Assembly: GCF_002897375.1 (NCBI RefSeq)
Contig: NZ_BFAG01000004.1
Location: 1-64,000, forward strand
Source of the DNA: Deinococcus aerius
GTDB taxonomy: Bacteria > Deinococcota > Deinococci > Deinococcales > Deinococcaceae
DNA: 64,000 nucleotides
Direction: 5' to 3'
Below, piece by piece: positions 56,182-64,000 of this stretch (positions are counted from its first letter, which is position 1; every line of letters starts with the position of its first letter). The translations under genes and the position numbers were made by a program. The notes beneath the pieces are model-generated. The model did no database searches, was not told the origin of the DNA, and worked only from the letters and a program-made list of their open reading frames with translations.

Positions 56182-56744
56182 AAGCGGAGGAGTGGCAGAA
56201 AGGCATGGAGAACGAGGCGGCGAGCGTGGAGGACGAGGGGTGGGCAGCGGAGACCAGACGCAGCGCGTGGCTGGTCGGCGCGAGGCCACTGACCCACGAT
56301 TTCCTGCTCACGGCAGGCGCGTCGGTGCTGGTCAACACGTACGTCCTGACGATGATGGTCGTGATCGCCCGGGCGGCCTTTTACATGGACCAGAATCCTG
56401 TTGGCCTCTGGTTTGCCCACCACGGATGGACTTTCGATCTCAGCCTGCTGGGTGTTCTGACCCTGCTGGGGGTGTTTCTCGGAAGGCTGAACGTGAAGCC
56501 CTCAGTTGTGGCCGCCGTCTTCCTACTGCAACCCCTTTGGCTATGGCTGCTTGCCGCTGCCGTCCGGGTGGAAGGCGTCTGGAACGGCCCAGGTGCCAGT
56601 GCATCGGCGCCCTTCACGACCGACTTCGTGCGGTACGAGTTGAACTGGGGAAGCCTGATGATGGCAGGCGGATATGCGGGCACCGTTCTCCTCGCCATGT
56701 GGGTAAGGCGGCGCGCAGCGGTGAAAAGGCGGCGAACAGCATGA
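56178..56744 (+). CDS. PadR-linked membrane protein 1
   Basis: This 188-residue protein starts with a cytoplasmic segment (WQKGMENEAASVEDEGWA) and has four predicted helices: SVLVNTYVLTMMVVIARAAF, LLGVLTLLGVFLGRL, VVAAVFLLQPLWLWLLAA and SLMMAGGYAGTVLLAMWV. It ends in a basic tail. The N-terminal motif is repeated in the next gene, so the two are paralogues. Short N-terminal domains of this kind recall HAAS-type transducer segments in PadR operons, an inference only. Its stop overlaps the next ATG (ATGA). No transport family was recognised. Confidence 0.7.
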   Translation: MKAEEWQKGMENEAASVEDEGWAAETRRSAWLVGARPLTHDFLLTAGASVLVNTYVLTMMVVIARAAFYMDQNPVGLWFAHHGWTFDLSLLGVLTLLGVFLGRLNVKPSVVAAVFLLQPLWLWLLAAAVRVEGVWNGPGASASAPFTTDFVRYELNWGSLMMAGGYAGTVLLAMWVRRRAAVKRRRTA

Positions 56745-57319
56745 GGCCACAAGACTGGCGGCAGGGCATGGAAAACGAGGCGGCGAGCGTGGAGGACGCG
56801 GAGTGGGCCGAAGACACCCGGCAAACGGCACAAGTTCTGCGTCGTCGTTCACAACTTTTGGGATTTCTGCTGGCGCTGGGCTGCGCCCTGACGTTCAGCA
56901 CCTTACTGCTCCTGCTGGAAGTCCTCGGTTCTCGTGTGGGCATGCATGTTGACCAAAACGCGGTCGGAATGTTTATCCGCAACCACACCTTGCCCTACCT
57001 GGCCTCCCTACTGGCCCTCGTCTTCCTGCTGGGATTCGGGCTGGGTCGCGCCGGGGTCGTGCCCTGGCTGGCCGCCCTGGCCTTCCTGTTGCTGCCTGTC
57101 CTGAGCGTAATTGTGGGAACGCTCGTCTATGTTCCCTCCACCGTCGAGTTCGACTCCAGCCTCGGAGTGATGCCACCCGTCACGATTGACCTGGCAACTG
57201 TGCTCTGGAACGTCTGGATGATTCCTGAGGCCGTTCTAGTCGCCACCTTCGCCTTCCTGGGGGCATGGCTCGGACAGGCCACGAAAAGGTCGTCCCCACC
57301 CCCGACCGCCGTAAGATGA
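56741..57319 (+). CDS. PadR-linked membrane protein 2
   Basis: This 192-residue paralogue of the preceding protein has N-terminal WRQGMENEAASVEDAEWA and four hydrophobic helices (LLGFLLALGCALTFSTLLLLLE, LASLLALVFLLGFGLG, WLAALAFLLLPVLSVIVGTLV and AVLVATFAFLGAWLG). The extracellular loop HVDQNAVGMFIRNH resembles YMDQNPVGLWFAHH of the first protein. The two may form a heteromeric complex regulated by the PadR protein. Function is unknown. Confidence 0.7.
   Translation: MRPQDWRQGMENEAASVEDAEWAEDTRQTAQVLRRRSQLLGFLLALGCALTFSTLLLLLEVLGSRVGMHVDQNAVGMFIRNHTLPYLASLLALVFLLGFGLGRAGVVPWLAALAFLLLPVLSVIVGTLVYVPSTVEFDSSLGVMPPVTIDLATVLWNVWMIPEAVLVATFAFLGAWLGQATKRSSPPPTAVR
57312..57317 (+). promoter_or_regulatory. 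-10 box of Uma2 gene
   Basis: TAAGAT lies 6 nt before the ATG at 57324, within the end of the preceding gene. Confidence 0.5.
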
Positions 57320-57323
57320 CCCC

Positions 57324-57884
57324 ATGTCGGACGCCGCGCCCCAGGCCATGAGCGAGGCCGAGTACCTGCGAACCGAGCGCGAGAGTCCCTACAAGCGGGA
57401 ATATGTCGGGGGCTTCGTGTACCCGCTGCACGCGCAGGCGGGGGCGAGTGGGGAGCATGTGCGGATCAGTGGGCGCATCATGGCGACGCTGCTCCCCGAC
57501 GCCGACCGCCTGGGCTGCCGCCTCTACCAGTCCGACATGCAACTCTACGTCCCCGCTGCCTCCAGCTACTTCTACCCCGACGTGATGCTGGTGTGCGGCG
57601 GGGAACAGCCGGGCCGCTACTTCGAGACCTCGCCCTGCCTGCTGGTCGAAGTCCTCTCCGGCAGCACGGCGCACAACGACCGCCGCCACAAGCACGCCGT
57701 GTACACAGCAATTCCCACCCTCCAGACGTACCTGATCGTGTCGCAGGACGAGCGGTATGTCGTGGAGTATCAGCGCGGTGCGGAAGGCTGGCCCATGCGC
57801 GAGCATCGCGGGGAGGGTCAGGTGGAGATTCCCTGCCTGGGCCGTTCACTGAGTCTGGACGAGATGTACCGGGGGGTCCTGTAA
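57324..57884 (+). CDS. Uma2 family endonuclease (DUF820)
   Basis: This 186-residue PD-(D/E)XK-fold protein has the family pattern: MSEAEYLRTERESPYKREYVGG at the N-terminus, YFYPDVMLVC with the catalytic Asp, and PCLLVEVLSGSTAHNDRRHKHAVY (the E-x-L-S-x-S-T, D-R-x-x-K block). Uma2 proteins are abundant in Deinococcus and cyanobacteria. They are predicted nucleases whose targets are unknown, and many copies may come from mobile elements. It is convergent with the serine dehydratase genes. Confidence 0.88.
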   Translation: MSDAAPQAMSEAEYLRTERESPYKREYVGGFVYPLHAQAGASGEHVRISGRIMATLLPDADRLGCRLYQSDMQLYVPAASSYFYPDVMLVCGGEQPGRYFETSPCLLVEVLSGSTAHNDRRHKHAVYTAIPTLQTYLIVSQDERYVVEYQRGAEGWPMREHRGEGQVEIPCLGRSLSLDEMYRGVL

Positions 57885-57954
57885 AGACCCCTCACCCCGC
57901 TGCTTGGCAACGCCCCTCGCCCTCTGGTAGAGGGTGGGATGAGGAATTTCCTCC

Positions 57955-58839
<885 letters not shown>

Positions 58840-58856
58840 GGGGTGTCTCCCGGTCC

Positions 58857-59522
58857 TCAGCCGTCCATCAGCTTGGGCAGCATCCGCACCCAGTTCGTGT
58901 CGGGCCAGCGGTCAAAGAACGCGAGGGCCTGGGGGCTCAGCGGCGCGTCAAGTTCGACCGCGAGGAGGGCCTGCCCCCCCCGGTTCTCGCGGGTGCAGGT
59001 CAGGGTGGCGATGTTCACCCCGTCGGCGGCGATGGTGGTGGCAATTCGGGCGATCATGCCCAGCGTGTCCCGGTAGCGCAGGAGCACGGTGGGACTCGCG
59101 CCGCTGAAGTTCACGCCCAGGCCCTGCACGTGCGTGACGAGGATCACGCCGCCGCCCGTGGAACTGCCCTGCACAGTCACCGCTTGCGTGTCCCCGTGCA
59201 GCTCGATGTGCGCGGTGTTGGGGTGAACGTCCCCCAGGTCCACGTCGCGGAACTCGGCCGCCAGCCCGGCCGCCCCGGCCTCCTCGAAGGCGCGGGGCAG
59301 GCGGGGGTCGTCGGGCGCGAACCCCAGGAGGCCCGCCACGAGCGCCAGATGCGTGCCGTGCCCCCTCCCCGTCTTGGCAAAGGAAGCGTGCAGGCCGATC
59401 ACCGCCCGGCGCGGCGCCTCGCCGAGGAGGTGATGGGCGACCAGGCCCAGGCGGCAGGCGCCCGCCGTGTGGCTGCTGCTCGGCCCGATCATCACGGGGC
59501 CGATCATGTCAAGCAGGGACAT
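58857..59522 (-). CDS. sdaAB: L-serine dehydratase, beta subunit
   Basis: This 221-residue subunit carries the serine-dehydratase beta domain ([45 protein letters not shown]) and a C-terminal ACT domain (about residues 148-210), which may provide serine regulation. It is first in the sdaAB-sdaAA operon. TATACT, 6 nt before the ATG, is a near-consensus -10 box for a leaderless message. Confidence 0.93.
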   Translation of the reverse strand: MSLLDMIGPVMIGPSSSHTAGACRLGLVAHHLLGEAPRRAVIGLHASFAKTGRGHGTHLALVAGLLGFAPDDPRLPRAFEEAGAAGLAAEFRDVDLGDVHPNTAHIELHGDTQAVTVQGSSTGGGVILVTHVQGLGVNFSGASPTVLLRYRDTLGMIARIATTIAADGVNIATLTCTRENRGGQALLAVELDAPLSPQALAFFDRWPDTNWVRMLPKLMDG

Positions 59523-59528
59523 GAAATC

Positions 59529-59534
59529 AGTATA
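59529..59534 (-). promoter_or_regulatory. -10 box of sdaAB-sdaAA
   Basis: Minus-strand TATACT lies 6 nt before the ATG at 59522. Confidence 0.65.
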
Positions 59535-59574
59535 GGCAACTCGGCCCCGGGGGTGTCCGGGGCGGGGGGACGAA

Positions 59575-59748
59575 CTACTGCCCTTCCTCGGCCTCCTCCA
59601 ACCGCTCCTCCTCGTCGTGGGCGGTGTCTACCAGGATGGCGCGCAGTTCCTCGATGGGCGTCCGGTCATCATTGTTCAGGGCGCTGGGGTCAATGTGCAT
59701 GTCCTGCTCGGTGGGCACGCCCTGGTCGTCCGCTCCTCGGTCGGTCAT
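59575..59748 (-). CDS. small acidic protein of unknown function
   Basis: This protein of about 57 residues is very acidic, ending in [16 protein letters not shown], with a central [13 protein letters not shown] helix. It has no signal peptide or cysteine. An earlier GTG at 59769 would add seven residues. No family was recognised, and the composition is consistent with a small intrinsically disordered protein. It lies between lycopene cyclase and sdaAB on the same strand. Confidence 0.5.
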   Translation of the reverse strand: MTDRGADDQGVPTEQDMHIDPSALNNDDRTPIEELRAILVDTAHDEEERLEEAEEGQ

Positions 59749-59820
59749 GCCTGAGGGTGCCCCTTCCACCCCGGCGGGGGATGTGCGTGGGGCGAGCCCG
59801 CCTTTATCCGGGGCGGAGGG

Positions 59821-61056
59821 TCAGCGCAAGTCCCAGGCCGCCCGGAGTGCGCGCCCGCTCGGCCCCGCGTGTTCCAGGGCGGCGCGGGCGAGGGGGAGGC
59901 GGACGGCATTCGGCGCCTGGGCGAACACCCGCAGCATGGTCCGTGCCAGGGTTCCCGCGTCCGTCCGGTGCGCCAGGAAGGCGTGCCACTCGGGCGCGGG
60001 CAGCCGGAAAAACGCCCCGAAGAAGGCGGGAAGTTGCTCACCGGGCATCCCCAGGAGCGCCTCGACACCCAGCAGCGCGACTTCTCGGGAGGCGCGGCGC
60101 TCCGGGGGCCAGAGGGCGGCCCACCCGGCCCGGGCAGCGGCGGCGGGCCCACCCTGCCCGAGAGCCCCCGTCACCGCCCCCGCAAGGATGGGCGCGTCCC
60201 GCAGCGCCCCCGCGACCTGGAACCCGCTGACCGGATGCACCAGCCCCGCCGCCGACCCGAACGCCAGCAGCGGCCCGGGGCAGGGGGCGGCGGCATTCAT
60301 GGGAAAGGCGACCCACTCCTCGGCCTCGACCTCGCGGGGGGGTGTCCCGAGGGCGGCGAGGCGGGCGCGCAGGCGCCGCTCCAGCAGGGCGCGGGGCAGG
60401 CCGGGGCGGGCGATCAGGCTCGTCTCCTCCACCAGGTAGCGGGAGCCGCCGAGGTGCATGGCGTACAGGAAGGTCGGGGCCTCCCGCACCTCGGCGGCGG
60501 ACAGGTGCGGCGAGCGGTAGTCCATCCACACCATGCCACCGGGTGGAGCGGGGGGGCGGTCGAAGTGCGCGACGAGCCCGAAGGCCGTCTGGAGCGCCGC
60601 GCCGCCGGGGTGCCGGGGCCGGGTCAGGCTGCCCATGTGCCCGCCCGCGTCCACCACGATCCCGGCCCGCCAGGTTTCGCCGCCCGTCCCGTGAACCTCC
60701 CAGCCCTCCCCGACCTGTTCAGCGCCCCGAACCGTGCCAACGGTCCAGGTCAGCCCCTCCCCCGCCCGGGCGAGCAGGGCGCCCAGCAGCCGGGCATTAC
60801 CGAGCAGCGCGTAGGGCCGCAGCAGTGGGGTGGGTTGCTCGCCCGTGTACACGCGCACGTCCGTCCACACCTCGGCGAGGCAGGCAAGCGTCCACGCGGG
60901 CAACTCGTCGAGCCAGGCCCCGTAGGTGGGCGGGAAGGGCCGGGGCGGGTGGGGCGCGACGAGCCGCACGCGCAGCCCGCGACCCGCGAGTTCCGCCGCT
61001 AGAGCCAGGCCAGCCGGGCCGCCGCCCACCACCAGCACGTCTGTGGGAACCCGCAT
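59821..61056 (-). CDS. lycopene beta-cyclase, CrtL-type (CrtLm-like)
   Basis: This 411-residue FAD-dependent enzyme is similar to the asymmetric lycopene cyclase CrtLm of D. radiodurans, which closes one end of lycopene for deinoxanthin. [18 protein letters not shown] is the dinucleotide-binding loop, [13 protein letters not shown] the family-specific loop, [19 protein letters not shown] the cyclase motif, and [20 protein letters not shown] the C-terminal FAD/membrane motif. TAGCCT lies 6 nt before the ATG. No other carotenoid gene is adjacent. Confidence 0.88.
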   Translation of the reverse strand: MRVPTDVLVVGGGPAGLALAAELAGRGLRVRLVAPHPPRPFPPTYGAWLDELPAWTLACLAEVWTDVRVYTGEQPTPLLRPYALLGNARLLGALLARAGEGLTWTVGTVRGAEQVGEGWEVHGTGGETWRAGIVVDAGGHMGSLTRPRHPGGAALQTAFGLVAHFDRPPAPPGGMVWMDYRSPHLSAAEVREAPTFLYAMHLGGSRYLVEETSLIARPGLPRALLERRLRARLAALGTPPREVEAEEWVAFPMNAAAPCPGPLLAFGSAAGLVHPVSGFQVAGALRDAPILAGAVTGALGQGGPAAAARAGWAALWPPERRASREVALLGVEALLGMPGEQLPAFFGAFFRLPAPEWHAFLAHRTDAGTLARTMLRVFAQAPNAVRLPLARAALEHAGPSGRALRAAWDLR

Positions 61057-61062
61057 CGCCGC

Positions 61063-61068
61063 AGGCTA
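61063..61068 (-). promoter_or_regulatory. -10 box of lycopene cyclase gene
   Basis: Minus-strand TAGCCT lies 6 nt before the ATG at 61056. Confidence 0.55.
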
Positions 61069-61187
61069 GCGCGGGACCGGGGCGGGGAGTGTACGTCCTG
61101 ATGCGGGGCTCCGCGGCACCCCGGCACGTCAAGGTCTCCTCAAGCCGGAGTGTGGGACTGGCACGGCAGGGCGCGGGGGGAGGCCGC

Positions 61188-61193
61188 TAGCCT
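61188..61193 (+). promoter_or_regulatory. -10 box of esterase gene
   Basis: TAGCCT lies 6 nt before the ATG at 61200, identical to the box of the divergent cyclase gene. Confidence 0.55.
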
Positions 61194-61199
61194 GCGCCC

Positions 61200-62078
61200 A
61201 TGCCCCGTTCTGCCTTTCCCCGCCGCCCTTTTCTGCCGCTGCTGGGCGTGCTGGCCCTCGGCGCTGTCCTCACCGCCTGCTCGCAGCGCAGCGCCGGGGG
61301 GTTCCTGAATGTCGCCATCAGCACCCGGGGCCTCCGGGTCGTCACGGATCAGCGGTACGGCCCCGACGCCCGCAACGTGCTCGACGTGTACGCGCCGCCG
61401 AACGCCCGGAACGCCCCCGTCGTGCTGTTCGTCCACGGCGGCTCGTGGCAGGGTGGGGACAAGGCGATCTACCGCTTCGTTGGGGACAGCCTGGCACGGG
61501 CCGGATACGTGACGGGCGTGATGAACTACCGCCTGGCACCGCAGAACCGCTACCCGACCTTCGTGCAGGACACCGCCGCCGCGTTGAGGTGGCTGCGCGA
61601 CCACGCCAAGACCTTCGGCGGGGACCCGGACGACCTTTTCGTGGTCGGGCACTCGGCGGGTGGCTTCAACGCGGTCGAGGCCGTGGACAACGAGCGCTGG
61701 CTGCGCGAGGCGGGCGTACCCATCTCGGCGGTGCGGGGCGTGGTCGGCATCGCGGGGCCATACTCGTACGATTTCCGGGACTTCCCCAGCCGGGTCGCCT
61801 TCCCCGAGGGCAGCACGCCCGATCAGGTCATGCCCGACCGCCACGTGCGCCAGGACGCGCCGCCGCACCTCCTCCTCGTCGCAGCGAACGACACGACCGT
61901 TTACCCCCAGAACGCGCTGAACATGGAAGCGGCGTTGAAAAAGGCCGGAGTTCCGGTCACCCGCACCGTCCTGCCCCGCCTGAACCACATCACCATCGTC
62001 GCGGCTCTGGCGCGGCCACTGACGTTCCTGGGGGGGACTCGGCAACAGGTGATCGACTTTATCGAGAAGCACCGGTAG
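61200..62078 (+). CDS. secreted alpha/beta hydrolase (esterase/lipase, lipoprotein)
   Basis: This 292-residue protein has a lipoprotein-type signal (GAVLTACSQ). It carries the BD-FAE/HSL-like pattern [15 protein letters not shown] (oxyanion HGG), [12 protein letters not shown] (nucleophile Ser), a catalytic Asp region near [13 protein letters not shown] and the His in LPRLNHITI. It should hydrolyse ester bonds at the cell envelope; the substrate is unknown. It is convergent with recO. Confidence 0.9.
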   Translation: MPRSAFPRRPFLPLLGVLALGAVLTACSQRSAGGFLNVAISTRGLRVVTDQRYGPDARNVLDVYAPPNARNAPVVLFVHGGSWQGGDKAIYRFVGDSLARAGYVTGVMNYRLAPQNRYPTFVQDTAAALRWLRDHAKTFGGDPDDLFVVGHSAGGFNAVEAVDNERWLREAGVPISAVRGVVGIAGPYSYDFRDFPSRVAFPEGSTPDQVMPDRHVRQDAPPHLLLVAANDTTVYPQNALNMEAALKKAGVPVTRTVLPRLNHITIVAALARPLTFLGGTRQQVIDFIEKHR

Positions 62079-62091
62079 ATCGGAAGCGGGG

Positions 62092-62120
62092 GGCCTCCTT
62101 CTCTCCCAGCAAGGAGGTCC
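62092..62120. terminator. bidirectional hairpin between convergent genes
   Basis: CCTCCTT and AAGGAGG form the core of a stem between the esterase and recO stops. Flanking GG/CC extends it with a bulged T. Confidence 0.5.
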
Positions 62121-62128
62121 CTCCCCGT

Positions 62129-62863
<735 letters not shown>

Positions 62864-62869
62864 CGGTCC

Positions 62870-62875
62870 AGTTTA
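62870..62875 (-). promoter_or_regulatory. -10 box of recO
   Basis: Minus-strand TAAACT lies 6 nt before the GTG at 62863. Confidence 0.55.
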
Positions 62876-62973
62876 GGGCGCGCGAATTCGGAAGAGAGGG
62901 CCGGGGGCACGGTTGGCGGAGGCGGGCCGCGCGGCTGAAAGCTGTCCCACCTTCCCCCTCACCGCCCCGCCGT

Positions 62974-62979
62974 TACACT
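62974..62979 (+). promoter_or_regulatory. -10 box of FBP-like gene
   Basis: TACACT lies 6 nt before the ATG at 62986. Confidence 0.55.
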
Positions 62980-62985
62980 CGCGCT

Positions 62986-63387
62986 ATGAGTGACCCCCGC
63001 CCCAAGAACCACAGCGCCCGCGACGTGCTGCGGGAACTGTTCCCGGAGTCCTACCGGGAACTTTTCGGTGAGAGCGGCGCGGAAGGCCCCCTCACCCTGG
63101 GCCTGTACCCCGTGGCCGACGGTCGGCTGGCCCTGGTCCACGGCGACCAGCTCGCCGAGTTCACCCCGCTGGACCCCCGGGGCCGCAACGCCCTGCACTG
63201 CGACCTGTGCCACTACACCCGCTCGCGCTCCGAGGCCGCCCTCTACCGGGTCGTGGTCGGCGCGCGGCGCACCCGCTACGTGACCCTGTGCCTGGGCACC
63301 GAGGCCTGTCAGAAGCGGGCCGGAAGCCACGCGCTGGCACACTTGGCCGACCGGATTTTCCCCCTCGAACCCATGTACGTGGACTGA
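62986..63387 (+). CDS. FBP-like treble-clef zinc-finger protein
   Basis: This 133-residue protein has a C-terminal zinc-binding segment: [20 protein letters not shown] followed by [15 protein letters not shown], with paired cysteines (CxxC and C-x5-C) in the arrangement of the FBP treble-clef domain. That domain is found at the end of elongation-factor-G-binding proteins, where it contacts EF-G and the ribosome. The N-terminal 70 residues have no recognised domain. The start is supported by the -10 box. A ribosome-related role is possible but unproven. Confidence 0.7.
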   Translation: MSDPRPKNHSARDVLRELFPESYRELFGESGAEGPLTLGLYPVADGRLALVHGDQLAEFTPLDPRGRNALHCDLCHYTRSRSEAALYRVVVGARRTRYVTLCLGTEACQKRAGSHALAHLADRIFPLEPMYVD

Positions 63388-63460
63388 ACGGGCCAGGAAC
63401 CTGACACTCCCATGACAAGCGGCTGAAGGAACGGGCAAAGGCCGCAGCTCAGCAGCCCCC

Positions 63461-63466
63461 TACGCT
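63461..63466 (+). promoter_or_regulatory. -10 box of MgtC-family gene
   Basis: TACGCT lies 6 nt before the GTG at 63473. Confidence 0.5.
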
Positions 63467-63472
63467 GCCGGT

Positions 63473-63961
63473 GTGGAGACCTTCTGGATGGAACTGCGGC
63501 TGATGCAGGGCCTGCTCGCCGCCTTCGTCCTCAGCGGCCTGATCGGCTGGGAACGGGAGCAGCGCAACCGCAGCGCGGGGTTGCGGACCCATATCCTCGT
63601 CGGCGTGAGCGCCGCGCTGTTCGTCGTCCTGGCCGACACGCTGATCCTGCGCTTCTCGGACGACGCCCCGCAGGTCCGCTTCGACCTGGTGGGCGTGCTG
63701 GGAGCCGTCGTCAGCGGGGTGAGCTTCCTGGGTGCGGGCGCGATCTTCTCCGACCGCCGGGGCGAGGGGGCCAAGGGGCTAACCACGGCGGCGGGCCTGC
63801 TCGCCACGGCGGGCGTCGGGGTGGCCTGCGGGCTGCACCTGTACGTCCTGGCGACGGGCGCGACGCTGCTCTTCCTCTTCACCCTGGGGTGGCTGGGCCG
63901 CCTGGTCGGGGAACCCCTGAGGAAGCGTCCGGCCTCTGGGGATCAGCCGGAGGCTGAGTAA
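63473..63961 (+). CDS. MgtC/SapB family membrane protein
   Basis: This 162-residue inner-membrane protein has five hydrophobic helices and the MgtC signature: [41 protein letters not shown] and [20 protein letters not shown]. MgtC proteins affect adaptation to low magnesium and can inhibit F-type ATPase in pathogens; in other bacteria the role is unclear. The soluble C-terminal domain of long MgtC proteins is absent. It starts with GTG behind a -10 box and is complete within the window. Confidence 0.9.
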   Translation: METFWMELRLMQGLLAAFVLSGLIGWEREQRNRSAGLRTHILVGVSAALFVVLADTLILRFSDDAPQVRFDLVGVLGAVVSGVSFLGAGAIFSDRRGEGAKGLTTAAGLLATAGVGVACGLHLYVLATGATLLFLFTLGWLGRLVGEPLRKRPASGDQPEAE

Positions 63962-64000
63962 CGGAAGAGCTTTTCCATCCCGGGCTTCTACCTTAATGCC

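Overview
The window is a GC-rich, densely packed stretch of a Deinococcus-type chromosome. Evidence: a ddrA gene with a perfect radiation/desiccation response motif upstream, a CrtLm-type lycopene cyclase, many Tat or lipoprotein secreted proteins, and more than twenty genes whose start codon follows a TANNNT -10 box by only 6-8 nt. That spacing is the leaderless-mRNA architecture described for Deinococcus, and it was used here to choose many start codons. No rRNA, tRNA, CRISPR array or prophage was seen.

Layout. 0.1-2.2 kb: kamA divergent from an Lrp regulator. 2.2-5.8 kb: a trp operon (trpE, an Imm53-type immunity gene, trpG, trpD) headed by a leaderless 15-residue leader peptide with three consecutive Trp codons and a classical attenuator. 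5.9-9.3 kb: a methyltransferase and a PepSY/DUF2271/ApbE membrane-electron-transfer cluster. 9.3-11.2 kb: glgB. 11.3-14.3 kb: hisB and hisH separated by two tandem secreted paralogues. 14.6-17.1 kb: secreted S8 and S1 proteases. 17.2-18 kb: ddrA. 18-26.4 kb: hrpB, a low-GC orphan, oxidoreductases, a short pyrophosphatase, an RlmI-like methyltransferase and a Crp regulator. 26.7-30.1 kb: a second S8 protease and a TPR/HD-GYP protein with a strongly mosaic base composition. 30-39 kb: an ABC ATPase, an OYE oxidoreductase, transport and secreted proteins, a carboxynorspermidine decarboxylase, a ComB-family phosphatase and rpe. 39.4-43.6 kb: methylmalonyl-CoA mutase and its chaperone MeaB with two small secreted paralogues between them. 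43.7-45 kb: a solitary TnpB element abutting a Tat-exported ferritin-like gene. 46-47.9 kb: a DHA2 efflux pump. 48.3-53.5 kb: NAD salvage (niacin transporter, pncB, nadM with a degenerate Nudix tail, divergent nadE). 53.7-64 kb: an SDR, a HIT hydrolase, a HAD hydrolase, a PadR-controlled pair of membrane proteins, a Uma2 nuclease, L-serine dehydratase, lycopene cyclase, a secreted esterase, recO, an FBP-like zinc protein and an MgtC-family protein.

A dispersed non-coding repeat of about 390 bp occurs twice in the same orientation (about 32.7 and 52.2 kb), each copy just upstream of a plus-strand gene. The most unusual features are the immunity gene translationally locked into the trp operon, the leaderless Trp attenuator, the secreted pair inside the his gene set, the mosaic HD-GYP gene, the Nudix-box deletion in NadM, and the autoregulated PadR membrane cassette. 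Base-composition statements are by eye, not computed.
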